Positions 23,164 through 35,290 of a stretch of 64,000 nt of DNA are shown here, piece after piece; the stretch's first letter is position 1, and each line of letters begins with the position of its first letter. The notes under the pieces are model-generated. The model was not told the origin of the DNA. It ran no database searches and worked only from the letters and a program-made list of their open reading frames with translations. The translations under genes were made by a program, and so were the position numbers. This DNA comes from Annona cherimola (taxonomy: Eukaryota > Streptophyta > Magnoliopsida > Magnoliales > Annonaceae): positions 37,035,676-37,099,675 of the forward strand of contig CM059977.1 in NCBI GenBank assembly GCA_030490835.1, read 5' to 3'.

Positions 23164-24841
23164 ATGCACCCACATACCCGAAACTTTGCAAAACAATTAG
23201 CTGAAAAACTCTTTGTTAGTAACCCTGAGATTGAACGTTCTTTTAGGAAAAGAATTCGTGACTACAAGCAGCAACAATCTTCTCAAGACACTATGGCCGA
23301 ACACAACGATCCAAACCCGCCACATCAAGAACAGGAGGAAGGCCAGGCCGAGAACAACGCTCCTCCAAGAAGAATGACACTTAGCGATCGAAATCGCCCG
23401 AACCCTCGTGGATTCTGATCATTCATAGTCGAACCAGAGATCAATGGAAGAAATTTTGAACTACATTCCGATCTCATTTGGATGGTTCAACAGGACCAAT
23501 TTGCAGGACTATCCTCCGAAAATCCAACTGTACATATCACTAAGTTCCTGCAGTTGTGCAACACGATCAAGGTACAAAACATTCCAAGCGAGATAATTCG
23601 TCTGCAGCTTTTCCCATTTTCTCTTTGAGACAGGTCAAGCGAGTGGTTCTATTTTATGCAGCCCGACACTTTCAACACATGGGATGAGCTCTCTATAGCA
23701 TTCCTGGAAAAATTCTTTCCACCAAATAAAACCAGGAAAATCAGAGACAAAATTAATCAATTTGTCCAAAAAGATGACGAAACCTTATATGATACATGGG
23801 AGAGGATGAAAGATCTGCAGCACAAGTGCCCTCATCATGGTATTTCGCTAGGAGATATTATTGAAAACTTTTTCAATGGACTCGATCGACCTAGCCGAAG
23901 CGCCGTCAATTCAGCCGCTGGTGGCCGATTCATGCGACTCACTGACGAGGAGGCTCTCAAACTCCTCAATGATTTGGCTCTTTATGATTCTCAGTACGGC
24001 GATGTCCGAGGAACCTCTCGACGAGGAAATGTACATGCTATCGAATCCATACATGTTATACATGACAAACTTGATAAAATTTTGCAGCAAAAGAAGCAGG
24101 AATCCAAGGACCAGAATGCATCTTCTTCTGGACACATCTCATGTGAAATCTGTGGAGCTTCACACTATACAACTGAGTATAGTTTTGCCATTAAAGACAC
24201 CACAGGCGAGCAAGCTAATGCAATCAACAATCAGTATGATACTCGCACATATCGTAATCCTTACTATAATATTTACAACCCTGGATGGAGGAACTACCCC
24301 AATTTTTCTTGGGCAAACCAGTCAAACACAAAATTTTGCTCAAAATAATAAGCCACTTAGTTTCCTTAGAAAACTATTAAATCATCCTTCATATCAAACC
24401 CAACAAGCCCTACCTGCACCACCTCAAGCACAACCCACTGAGTCCATGCTCAAAAATATCATCCTAATGCTCAAGAAAAATGATGAAAGAATGGACCAAA
24501 TGTAAACCCACATCAAGTTGCTTGAAAATCAAATTGCTCAAAATGCCACAGCATCATCCCAAAGAAACCAGGGTAAACTACCTAGCCAACCTAATGCAAA
24601 TGCTAGGGAGCAGGTGCAGGCAATTACCTTGCGGAGTGGAAAGTAGCTCGACCCACCTCAAATGGTCAAAAAAAAGGATGTCGAGCAGAGAAAGAAGCAA
24701 GAGGAGGAGCCACAGCCATAACCAGTGGTGGAAAAACCTTATGTACCACCACCTCCTTACGAGCCTCCTCTCCCCTTCCCACAACAGCAGCGACAGGCTA
24801 AGCTCCAAAAGCAGTTTGAGAATTTTATTTCTACTCTCAAG
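23164..24841 (+). pseudogene. RE2 gag portion, broken
   Basis: It follows RE1 gag from the start codon to the position before the protease. In-frame stops arise at about 23416 (CGA to TGA), 23626 (CGA to TGA), 24503 (CAA to TAA), 24645 (CAG to TAG) and 24718 (CAA to TAA), and a small deletion near 24330 shifts the frame. The zinc-knuckle region is present, but its last Cys is changed to Tyr (TEC to TEY). The reading is cut at 24841 by the copia-type LTR and resumes at 26580. Confidence 0.9.
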
Positions 24842-26574
24842 TGTTGGAAATATGTGGAAAACTAGCTAAATCTATGTTTTGATGATTAACAAATCAATTT
24901 GAGTAAGTCTTGGCTACTAACATGTTTGTGGAAATGTTTAAGGCATATACGTTTGAAGAAAATAAAGCATGGAAGGCCAAGTCGTTCTCCAAGTCGACCC
25001 CAAGATCGACTTCAAGAAGCCAAATCTGTCTAGAGTTGAAATGAGAAGAAGAGCAGGTGAAGTCGCAGGCCAAGTCGACTCCACTTGCGACTTGGGAAGC
25101 CAAGTCGCAAACGAAGTCGACTCCAGCATCGACTTCAGTCGGGAGATTCACTCCAGAGCTGAATTTGGGATGGAAGAATGCCGAAGTCGCAAACGAAGTC
25201 AACTCCAGTTGCGACTTGGGCGAAGTCGTGAACGAAGTCGACTCCAAATTCGACTTGAGGTATTCTAAGTTCAAGGATGAAGATTCAAGCTCATTCCCAA
25301 GATCAACTTAAGATCTCTAAAGATCAAATCAAGTCTATCAAGTCCAAGGCAAAGATTCAAATATGCTTCAAGATGAAATCAAGTCATGAAGACCAAATGA
25401 GTCTAATGCAAAGCAAGGTGCATGAATCAATCATGCAAGGATCAAACTCTCATCAGATTCTCAAGGTTCAAGCCTATCCAAGATAAACCAAAGACAAGGA
25501 CTTCAAGATCAACAAGATCTACAAGTATAAGGAATTATTTCAGAATGAAAATGATTAAAGGAAACAAGCCAAGCAAGATAGAGGAAGATCAAATGAAGAT
25601 CAAAGCATTTTTAGCAAAGATCGAGTCAAGTCGCAACCCAAGTCGACTCCATGATCGACTTGAGTTGAAGTCTAAAGCCAAGTCGACCCAAGACTCAAGA
25701 CTCGGAACTTGAAGAGGTGAAGTCGCACCCGAAGTCGACTTCACCTGCGACTTAGGTCAAGTCGATACCCAAGTCGACCCGACCTGGAACTTGAAGTTGC
25801 GACGGAGAGGCGAAGTCGCACCCGAAGTCGACTCCACCTGCGACTTGGGTCGCAACGGTCGGAATTTATTCGAACGTTGGCGCATTAAATGCGCGCCACC
25901 TACCTTCAAACGTTCGGATTCCCTCCACAATTATAAAAGGGAGTTATTGTGGATGAGGGAAGTAGCTGAGAATCATTAAGTGTGCTTAACTCCTATATTC
26001 AAGAGCTCTAAAGAGATCAAGCCATTCAAGAAGGAAGAACTTTGCTTCAAGTTGCAAGAGCTACATTTCTGAATCTTCAAAGCCTACATTACAAGTTCTT
26101 CTCTGCGCCAAATTGCTTCTATACATCTGTAAAGTGTAGACTCCTTTTGTTATTTCATTTGTTTGTATTGAACTTGATTTAGTTTGAGAAACTAAGATCA
26201 AGTGTAAGCAAGGTAGTGTGTGATTGGAGTGGAACTCATCACCTACCTGTGCTGTGTTGTGTTGAGGCCCCCTAGAGCTGGAATCTAGAAGAGAGCAGTG
26301 GCTCTAATTGTATTTGAAGAATACAATAGTGGAACCCAAGTCACAAGGAGTGTGAGCTTGGAAGAGTGGAGTAGGGAGGTTGCCCGAACCACTATAAAAA
26401 TCTTGTGTGCTTGATTTATATTTCTGCTCTCTACATTATAATTGCTTTCCATTTCATTTCTTCATTAAGGGGACTAGATTAATCCGGGGTAAAGTTTCTG
26501 TTTGAGTTATAAATTTTTAAGAACTCAATTCACCCTTCCCCTCTTGGGTAATTGCCATCAACTCGGGACCAACA
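24842..26574 (+). mobile_element. Ty1/copia-type solo LTR inside RE2
   Basis: 1733 bp running from TGTTGGAAATATG to GGGACCAACA, flanked by TCAAG at 24837-24841 and 26575-26579. Both junctions fall exactly where the RE2 gag-pol is interrupted, so the edges are certain. The TGTTGG...CCAACA ends and the cattcaccc-like tail are typical of copia LTRs. It has a TATAAAAG box near 25932 and no internal region or second LTR, so recombination between LTRs probably removed the rest. Confidence 0.88.
24985..25850 (+). repeat. GTCGAC-rich repeat array in the copia-type LTR
   Basis: About ten variants of a unit in which a gaagtcgca or ccaagtcgca start is followed by AAGTCGACTCCA and a tgcgacttgg end. Copies fall in two clusters, about 24985-25260 and 25620-25850. 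GTCGAC is itself a palindrome, and AAGTCGC and GCGACTT face each other within units, so each can form a small hairpin. ORFs through it are repeat artefacts. Confidence 0.85.
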
Positions 26575-26579
26575 TCAAG

Positions 26580-29500
26580 AACCTGTCAATCAATGTGCCT
26601 TTCATTGACAGGTTTTCCCAAATGCTAGCTTATGCAAAATTTCTCAAGGACATGCTATCCAACAAAAGAAAACTCGAGGAGTACGGAACCATTTCACTCA
26701 CTGACGAGTGCAACGCTATTTTGCAGAACAAGTTACCTGAGAAGCTAAAGGACCCTGAAAGCTTCTCCATTCCATGTGCTATTGGGAATGTCTAAATCAG
26801 CAAAGTACTATGTGATCTCGGAGCCAGTGTAAGTCTGATCCCACTCTCCATCTGTAAAAAGCCGAACATGGGTGATCCAAAACCAACGTCTAAGTCTGTC
26901 CAACTGGCCGACCAATTAATTAAAATTCCAATCGGCATCCTTGAAGACGTTCCCTTGAAAATCGGCAAATTGTTTATTCCAGTCGACTTTGTGGTCCTCG
27001 ACATGGAGGAGGATCGCCAAATCCCAATCATTCTCGGACGACCTTTCTTAGCCACAACTGGAGCCATCATAGATGTCAAAAATGGTCGACTCTCACTTTC
27101 AGTTGGAGATGAAAAGGTTGAATTTAATCTTTTTAAGGCAACAAAGCACCTATCAACTAATAACTCTTGCCTGCGGGTTTACGTTATCGACCCTTTGCCG
27201 ATTGAAGAAAAGGGTGACCCAATAGAGGTATGTATCATTCAAAGTGCTACTGTTGAAAATGATAACCCTGAACTGTTTGCTTGTGCAGCTCTCTTGGATG
27301 GAAACCCTTTCATCTCACCTGCTGCCGACTCATCTCGTGAGAAGCTGCAAATAGACATCAATTCCTTTCCATCAACAAAAACAAAAGAAGAAGCACCAAA
27401 GGTAGAACTCAAATCTCTTTCTAAAAATCTCAGGTATGCATTTCTTGGTTCAAACGATACATATCCAGTCATAATCAACGCAAATCTTTATGAATCCCAA
27501 TCAAATGATCTATTAATTGTACTAAGAAGACATAGGAAGGCAATTGACTACTGCATTAATGACCTACCTGGTATTAGTCCTTCTTTATGCATGCACAAAA
27601 TTCTAATGGAGAAAAATTGTAAGACAAGCATTGAACCTCAAAGGCGTCTGAATCCAAACATGAAAGAAGTGGTGAAAAAGAAAATTTTAAAACTTCTTGA
27701 TGCCGGAATCATCTACCCTATTTCTGATAGCAGTTGGATAAGACCTGTACATGTGGTACCTAAGAAAGGCGGTATGACTGTCGTGAAAAATTATAAAAAT
27801 GAACTTATTCCCACAATGACAGTCACAGGTTGGCGAATGTGCATCGATTATCGCAAATTAAATATTTCCACCCGAAATGATCATTTTCCTTTGCCTTTCA
27901 TTGATCAAATGCTTGAATGACTTGTCAATCACTCTTACTTTTGCTATCTGGATGGTTACTCTAGCTACTTTCATATTCCAATTCACCCATAAGATCAAGA
28001 GAAAACCAATTTCACCTGTCCACACGGCACTTTTGCATATAGACGTATGCCTTTCGGTCTTTGTAATGCACCCGCCACTTTTCAATGATGTATGATGGTC
28101 ATATTTTCTGATTACATTGAACACATAATGGAAATATTTATGGATGATTTTTGTGTTTATGGCACTACATTTGAATCATGCTTATCAAACTTGTCTAAGG
28201 TTTTACAGAGATGCAAGGAAACCAACTTGGTATTGAATTGGAAAAAATGTCATTTCATGGTACATGAAGGGATTGTATTACGGCATTTAGTCTCAAGCAG
28301 AGGTATTGAGGTTGACTGGGTAAAAATAGAAGTTATTGAAAAACTACCGCCACCCAATTCGGTCAAAGGAATTTGGAGTTTCCTCGGACATGCCGGTTTC
28401 TATCGTCGTTTCATTAAAGATTTTTCTAAAATTGCTAAGCCACTGACTAACCTACTAAATCAAGATGTAAAATTTAATTTTTTATGACTGTTTAAAATCA
28501 TTTTGCAAGTTAAAAGAAGCTTTGACCACTGCCCTAATTATACAACCGCTTGACTGGAGCCTACCATTTGAGATCATGTGCGATGCAAGTGACCATGCAG
28601 TTGGGGCAGTTTTGGGTCAACGGAAGGACAACAAGCCAGTGGTGATTTATCGTGCAAGAAAAATCCTAGATGACGCTCAAGTCAACTATGCTACCACTAA
28701 AAAAGAATTATTAGCTGTTATATTCGCTATTGATAAATTTTGTTCTTATCTTATAGGGTCTAAGGTAATTGACTACACAGACCACGCAGTCATTCGCCAT
28801 CTAATTGCCAAGAAAGATACTAAACCAAGGTTGATTCGCTGGATTTTTCTATTACAAGAATTTGACCTTGAACTCCGAGACAAAAAAGGCACAGAGAATG
28901 TGGTAGCTAATCATCTGTCGAGACTACCATCAAGTGAGAAAATTGATGAGCAAATTAACGAGGACTTTCCCGATAAATCCCTACTTGCACTCAAAGAAGC
29001 GTCAATGTCATGGTATGAAGACATTGTTAATTACTTGGTCTATAAAAAAATTTCATCCAATTTTAGCTATCAACAGAAAAAGAGATTCATGGCGGACGTG
29101 AAATACTACATATGGGAGGACCCATACCTTTACAAGAGATGCGGCAACAGTCTGATTCGTCGATGTGTACCAAACGAAGAAATTCAAAGCATCTTTTATC
29201 ACTATCATTCTTCACCATATGGTGGACATATGGGTCCCACCAAAACTGCAGCAAAAGTCCTACAATCAGGTTTCTTCTGGCCCACTTTGTTCAAAGATGT
29301 TCGATCTTTTACACTAACCTGTGACAGGTGCCAAAGGACAGGAAACATTTCAAAGCGAAACGAGATGCCACTCACAAACATTCTCGAGGTCGAACCGTTC
29401 GATGTCTGGGGCATGGATTTTATGGGACCTTTTCCATCCTCATTCAACAACCAATACATACTTCTGGCAGTTGATTACTTAACTAGATGGGTGGAAGCGA

Positions 29501-30260
29501 TCGCTTCTCCAACAAATGATTCACAGGTGGTCGCCAAATTCTTAAAACACAATATTTTTACCAGATTTGGTGTACCACGAGCAATCATAAGTGACGGAGG
29601 AAGCCACTTTTGTAACAAGCAGTGGAGCAACTGCTCGAGAAATATGGGGTCACACATAAAATCACCACCCCATACCACCCGCAAATAAATGGTCAGGCTG
29701 AAATCTCGAACCGCGAGATTAAACACATACTCAAGAAGGCAGTATCCCAATCACGACGAGACTGGTCAAGGCAACTCGATGATGCTCTTTGGGCGTACCG
29801 CACTACATTCAAGACTCCGATTGGAACAACACCTTTCCGACTAGTCTATGAAAAATCATGCCACTTGCCTATAGAGCTGGAGCACAAAGCATACTGGGCA
29901 ATCAAATTTTTGAATTTTGATCTAAAATTTGCAGGAGAAAGGCGCCTGCTATAGCTTGATGAACTCGAAGAGATTCGACTCGATGCCTATGCAAATTCAA
30001 AGATAAAATTTTGGCATGACAAACACATCCGGCAGAAGGTAATCAAAGCTAATGACATGGTGTTGCTTTTAATTCTCGTTTTAAATTGTTTCCAGGAAAA
30101 TTGAATTCGAGGTGGTCGGGACTGTTCAAAGTATTACAAGTGTTTCCTCATGGAGCTATTGAAATCTGAAGTGAAAAAATGGGAGCATTCAAAGTCAATG
30201 GGCAGCGCCTCAAACCCTACTTCCCAAGGATCACATTCCAATAGGAGTCATCCACTCCTT
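26580..30260 (+). pseudogene. RE2 protease-RT-RNase H-integrase, broken
   Basis: Colinear with RE1 residues from about 565 to the end. FMDD of the RT is intact (28141), as are the integrase metal-site surroundings near 29410 and 29590. Stops include 26794 (CAA to TAA), 27918 (TGA), 27990 (CAG to TAA), 28086 (CGA to TGA), 29953 (CAA to TAG) and 30167 (TGG to TGA). Small indels shift the frame near 28484 and 29622, and about 12 bp are lost near 30003. The product cannot be made. Confidence 0.92.
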
Positions 30261-31862
30261 CTGCGAAACCTTGTCACTCAATTGAAAATTTGCAATCAGG
30301 CTGAAGACTTTAAACCAAGCGCTGTTCCGGAGGCAACCCAAATTTTTCCTTTTTCTTTCAGGGAAGTTTTAGTTTTAATTATTTCTTTTAGTTCCTTTTT
30401 AGAATTTTGATACTTTTTTAATTTTGAGCTCTATTGGTTATTTTCAGAGTCTACTTGAAAAGAAGCACAATGGGATGCAAATTCGGCTCAACTCGCCAAA
30501 ACAGGGAAGTTAGCATTTCATATTTTTACAATTACTCCCTTTATTTTGATGACACGAGTTATATCAAGAACAATGTCAACTTCAAGTGTGGGGGTGAATG
30601 TGTTGCATTAATTTTCTCTAAATACTTCTTTCACTACCCTGATGTTTATATTATTGTTAAAAAAAAACTTTGGGGAAATTATTGCATAAAAGGTGATATT
30701 AGACCCCACTTTGAACTCTTGAATGTCTTGAAAGTAAACCGTACGTGGAATTTCAACATCTTTGAGTGAAAAAAAAAATTTAAGCTTAATGAAATGTTAA
30801 ATTTTTTTTTGAACATGTACTTGTTGAAAATACTTGGATTTTTTGTCCCTACTCACTTGATGAAACTGATATACTTAGGAACCAATCTTGTTTTCTTTCA
30901 AAATCAGAGTAATATTCTCTAATTTATTAAAAGTTTTTCTAATATACACAATTGTCATTTAAGAAGGTAGTTTTTCCCGTATACATAAAAAAAATTATTC
31001 TGGTTGAAGAAATTTCCAAAGCTAAAACTCTATTAAACCAATTCATGGATATGATTAAGGCAATTTTTTTCATGATGAGCCCATATTTGAAAATATAATT
31101 GTTGTTTACCTCCATTGAACCTGAATTTAAATTTTTCCTAAATTCCCACTTCGTTGAACCAACTTTGAAATTGAATTCTGAGCTGAAAAGTGAAATAGGG
31201 AATAATATTTTCTGACTGTGTAAATAATGACTTCCCAGATACTCTGAAATATGGTGAGGGAAATTATTGCCAGACTTGGTTAAAAAAAAGATAAGAAAAG
31301 GCTTGAAAAAAAGAATAAAAGCACTTAGTGTGGGGGTAGCATTATTTCTTGTTATAAAATGAGACTCAAGTCATGCAGAGACGGTTCAAATATCATTTCA
31401 TGTGCCACACCTGACCATTATCCTGCTAAATCCTTATGATCCTATGAATTGGTTAATTGAGTTGGCAGAGAAAATTTAAATTCAAAAAAAAGAAATTTGA
31501 GATGTATTCGAGGTTTCTGCACTACTACTACTTGAATTATTAAATATGTGTATTGAATAACTTAACAAATGGAGAAGATATTTGATAATTAAGAGTTTAT
31601 TGCGGGAGTTTTTAACTCTTAATTATAAAAAATAAATTAGGTGACAGAGTATACAGTATTAGTCATGTGAAAAGAGATTATTGACTGAGATGTTCAATGA
31701 GTATCATGTTCCAAATTCTTCAATTTAATACTCTCATTAGTTTTGATGATGAGCTAAACATTTATATTAACTTTTTGCTCAAAATTTTGAAAATTTGCAA
31801 TCTGCTCTTGAATTCTTTTATATTTGCTTGAGGACAAGTAAAAGTTCAAGTGTGCGGGTATT
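30261..31862 (+). other. Non-coding tail of RE2
   Basis: Matches the RE1 tail throughout: aggcaaccc block near 30331, TTATTTTCAGAG acceptor-like site near 30437, G-rich tracts near 30582, 31326 and 31846 (the last mutated to gtgtgcggg), and a one-mismatch copy at 31235 of the motif that is tandemly repeated at 55049. No gene. Confidence 0.85.
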
Positions 31863-33987
31863 TGATAAGTGAAAATTAATAATATATTTTATGAATATTT
31901 TATACCAATTTGGTTAGTAATTAATTGAAATTAATATGAAATTTGGTTTAAAATGTGGTTTTGCAACTTTGGGTATTAAATATTAATTTCAAGCAGTTTA
32001 AACAATTTTTATAATCTTTTGGCTTGGAATTACATTTTATTTGTTGCCATGGGCTTGGAATAATTTTTATAACCCACTAATGATTTTGGCAAACTTATGA
32101 TTTTAAATATTTTTTATGCAGGAGAACAAACTACACCAAGCGGGCCCCACAAGATCAAATCATGCAAAGATCCTTGCCATCTATTTCATCACTGGCCAAT
32201 CAAGCAAATCCAACCGTCCAACAAATCTCCACCATCCAATATATCTGAAAAATTCAGCCATCCAAAATACCCGACAATGCCTATTCACGTGAACATGGAC
32301 TCCACTAAAATCAACACCCATTTCACCCATAGCAATTGACGTGAACCCATTTATGCAGCAACCCATTTATTGAAATGGACCCCACAATGAAAAAATCATC
32401 CCATTCTCTAACAGCATTCACGAGATGCAGCTACCCATATTTTAATGCCCACCACCATCAAACCATTCATGTACATCTAGTAGCATTTATGCAAGCATGC
32501 TCATTCACGTGAATTTATGCAGCAACCATTTATGATGGGCCCCACAAATCAAGCAACAATTGTCCATTCCATTGCATGGCTGTCCATTAATTGTTCCTAG
32601 CCAGATCACGTAAAATGCTTTGCTGCTATCCATGATCAACACCTCTTCAGCCGTCCTTTTATTTAAAATTCTTCATCCCCTTTATTTTTCAGCACCCCAT
32701 TTCACGTGATACTCAGCTGCCCATTTGTAGCATTTTTTTATGCATTAAAAAATCAGCAACTGATGCCCATTTTGCATTCACGCATCCATTAAAAATTCAC
32801 GTGAGCATTTTATAATGTAGATCACATGAATAAGCCATGCTGCCCATTAAATCCATGCATAGCATTTCATGTATTTCCAGCATGAAAGATCACATTCATA
32901 AATCCAGCAGCTATATGTGGACCCCACATAAACGATTATATAAGGGAGAGGCAGACGGTTCGTTCAGGCAGAGAGATTTTTAAACAGAAAGAATTTTGAT
33001 TGGAACAGAATAAAGAATTCCATGAAAATATTCTAAGAAGGGAGCCGATAGAAAATTCACACAGAGTTCATTCCGGAGCAGAGAAATTCAAGAGCATAAT
33101 TTGGAGAGAGAAAGCAAGGTGGAGAGCACGAGAAAAAGACAGACCGATAAGTTGCGTGGAGTGGTCGACACACCATCGGGGCTTCAAACCAATAAGTTTT
33201 TCTATCTTTTTTCTTTTTAATTTTAATTATTTTGTTTAAGATGGATTGTAATTTTATTTTTATTTTGAACTTAAACATGCTTGGCTAAACCTTAAATCTA
33301 TGGTTTAGGACGTAGCATGCTTACAATGCAGCGTTGTGTGAATTTTTAATTCATTTATTTTGAATGTTGTTGTTAATTTAATATCTTGTGATTTTTATGC
33401 TTGCTATGTACATGAGCCCGTGCTTTGGTATGATTCTATATATTAGATGATGGAACAAAGAGGTAAAAATCTAATATACGAAAATCAAGATATTAAACTT
33501 AAAAATCTAAAACCATGAAAATAGGCATGATAACCTTGAGGAATTACATGAACAAACTATAGAACTTAATGAGTTCTAATTTACTTAATCCCATGAGAAT
33601 AGGTGGTTAAGAAAATTATTGTACACCTTATAGGTTTTGAAAAAAGGTGCAAGGATAGAGTTTGTTCTCCTTTCACAAATAATATCCAAATTAAATAATT
33701 ACACCACTACCCGTTGCAAAATGTGCACGTGAAATCTTAGACCCTAGGTATTTGCACTCTCGCTTTCTCTCCTCATATTTAATTTTCAATTCTTCCCATT
33801 TTATTTATTTTCTTTCCCTTTATTTACTGCATTTCCTCCCCACTTTTCTATTTTATTTGTTATATTATCTCCATATCCGACGCAAAAAGTATTTAAAAGT
33901 AAAATTTTATAGTCCTGAATTTTTTGTGGATCGATAATTTATATACTATAATCTATGATCCGTGCACTTGCGGTGAGATTGTGAACA
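31863..33987 (+). repeat. 3' LTR of RE2
   Basis: 2125 bp, aligned end to end with the 5' LTR of RE2 but with many point differences. CACCATCGGGGCTTC is unchanged at 33171. CACGTG words occur near 32286, 32506, 32703 and 32796. It is followed by TGTTG, the altered target duplication. Confidence 0.92.
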
Positions 33988-34093
33988 TGTTGACATCATC
34001 GGTTCGAACTGGTTTAATTAACTGGTCGAACCAGTTCGAACTAGACCAATTCCTTTATCGGTTCAATCGCTGGTTCAGTTCTAACAACATTGG

Positions 34094-35139
34094 TTCAAAC
34101 ACACTATTCATGGACACTGTTTACGTACACTATGCATGCGCACTATTCATGTTATTGTTCATGCGCAATTCCCAGTCTGTTTTGAACTATGTGCACAAGT
34201 TGCCTCCTAGAACCCTACACAAACACTTCCTAGGAACGTCTCAGGGATCTGAGAATATCCCGAGAGCTTGGGTTGAAGTCCGAAGATGAGAGAAAGCGTA
34301 GAGCACGAGGCAAGAGGAGATGCCGCGAGTTGCTTGAGGCAATCGAGACACCATCGGGGCTTCTAATCAATAAGTTTTCCTTGTCTTCTTCTATTTTAAT
34401 TTAGTTCTCTTGTTTGTGATGAATTTTGAATATGATAGCATTTTATGTTTGATTTCTATTATAAACATGCTAGGTTAAACGCTTAATCTAGGGTTTAGGA
34501 CGTAATATACGTATAATGTAGCGAATATTATAGTTTGATTTATTTATGACTGATATCGTCTATTAATTTATATCTTGTGATTTAATGCTTATTTGATGCG
34601 AAGGCTTACACTTTGGCAATGATTATCATATATTAGGTGATAAAACCGATAGGTGGAAGTTTAATATACAAAAATCAAAATATTAAACTTAAAAATTTAA
34701 GACCATGAGAATAGAGATGATGACTTTTAGGAATTTCATGAACTTCCACAGAATTTAATGGATTCTAATTGACTTAATTCCATGAGAATAAGTGGTTAAG
34801 AAGATTAGGATACGCCTTATAGGTCTCGAGAGAAGGTACAAAGATAATTTAGGAATAGTTCTTCTTTAAAACATAATATTTAGATTAAATAAACACTCTA
34901 TGTATTCGTTGCAAAAGACATATGTGAAATCCTAGATCCTAAGTGCTCTTAATCTTGTGACTTCTAATTCTTGTTCTACGTTCTACCGATCAATTTTTCT
35001 TTTTTCCATTCTTTCTTCTCCTTATCTTATTTTGTTAGAAAGTGTTTAGATTTAACGTCTTTAAGTCCTGAATTCCATACGGATCAATATTTGTATATTA
35101 CAATCTACGACCTATACACTTACGGTGAAATTGTGAATA
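34094..35139 (+). repeat. RE3 5' LTR, right piece
   Basis: It continues the LTR interrupted at 19690: attattcat/tgttcatgc repeats, gtgcacaagttgcctcctag, CACCATCGGGGCTTC at 34349, and an end at ttgtgaata where RE1 reads GCGAACA. It is colinear with 37200-38238. Confidence 0.8.
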
Positions 35140-35146
35140 AGTATTT

Positions 35147-35164
35147 TAGTGTCATTACTAGGGA
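35147..35164 (+). other. Ruined primer binding site of RE3
   Basis: TAGTGTCATTACTAGGGA occupies the primer-site position. Compared with the RE1 site it differs at seven positions, every one a C-to-T or G-to-A change, the pattern left by deamination of methylated cytosines. Confidence 0.85.
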
Positions 35165-35290
35165 ATTTGAAATTATTTAGGACTTCATATTTAAATACTT
35201 TTCCTTTCTTTCTTCTTCTATTTTTCTATTCTCTATTGATATATCTTTTTTAGTATGATTTTTTCTTTTATTTTTCTAAAAAATTATTTG

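Larger units (their letters stand above)
20885..33987 (+). mobile_element. RE2: decayed Athila-like retrotransposon
   Basis: The 5' LTR is 20885-23016 and the 3' LTR 31863-33987, both starting TGATAAGT and ending GTGAACA or GCGAACA. Flanking pentamers are TTTTG and TGTTG, a target duplication with one change. The primer site at 23024 has one C-to-T change and one missing G. gag-pol is colinear with RE1 but broken by many stops and frameshifts and by a copia-type solo LTR. The LTRs differ from each other far more than those of RE1, so it is the older insertion. Confidence 0.92.
19691..34093. mobile_element. Inverted-repeat element carrying GC-rich sequence, split by RE2
   Basis: The left end is CCAGTGTCGTCAGAATCGGA; the right end read inward is CCAATGTTGTTAGAACTGAA. 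Nearly all differences are C/T or G/A. TTCAAA lies just outside both ends (19685-19690, 34094-34099). Without RE2 the element is about 1.3 kb. Next to the ends it has the cggttcgaacc-type palindromic words known from plant non-autonomous DNA transposons. Its body (19860-20460) is GC-rich and gene-like, with a 34-bp minisatellite, so it may be a gene-capturing (Pack-type) element. The class is inferred; a full target duplication was not resolved. Confidence 0.6.

Noticed and set aside
24894..25712. Several ORFs of 60-126 codons with charged repeats
   Set aside because: They are translations of the GTCGAC repeat array inside the copia-type LTR.
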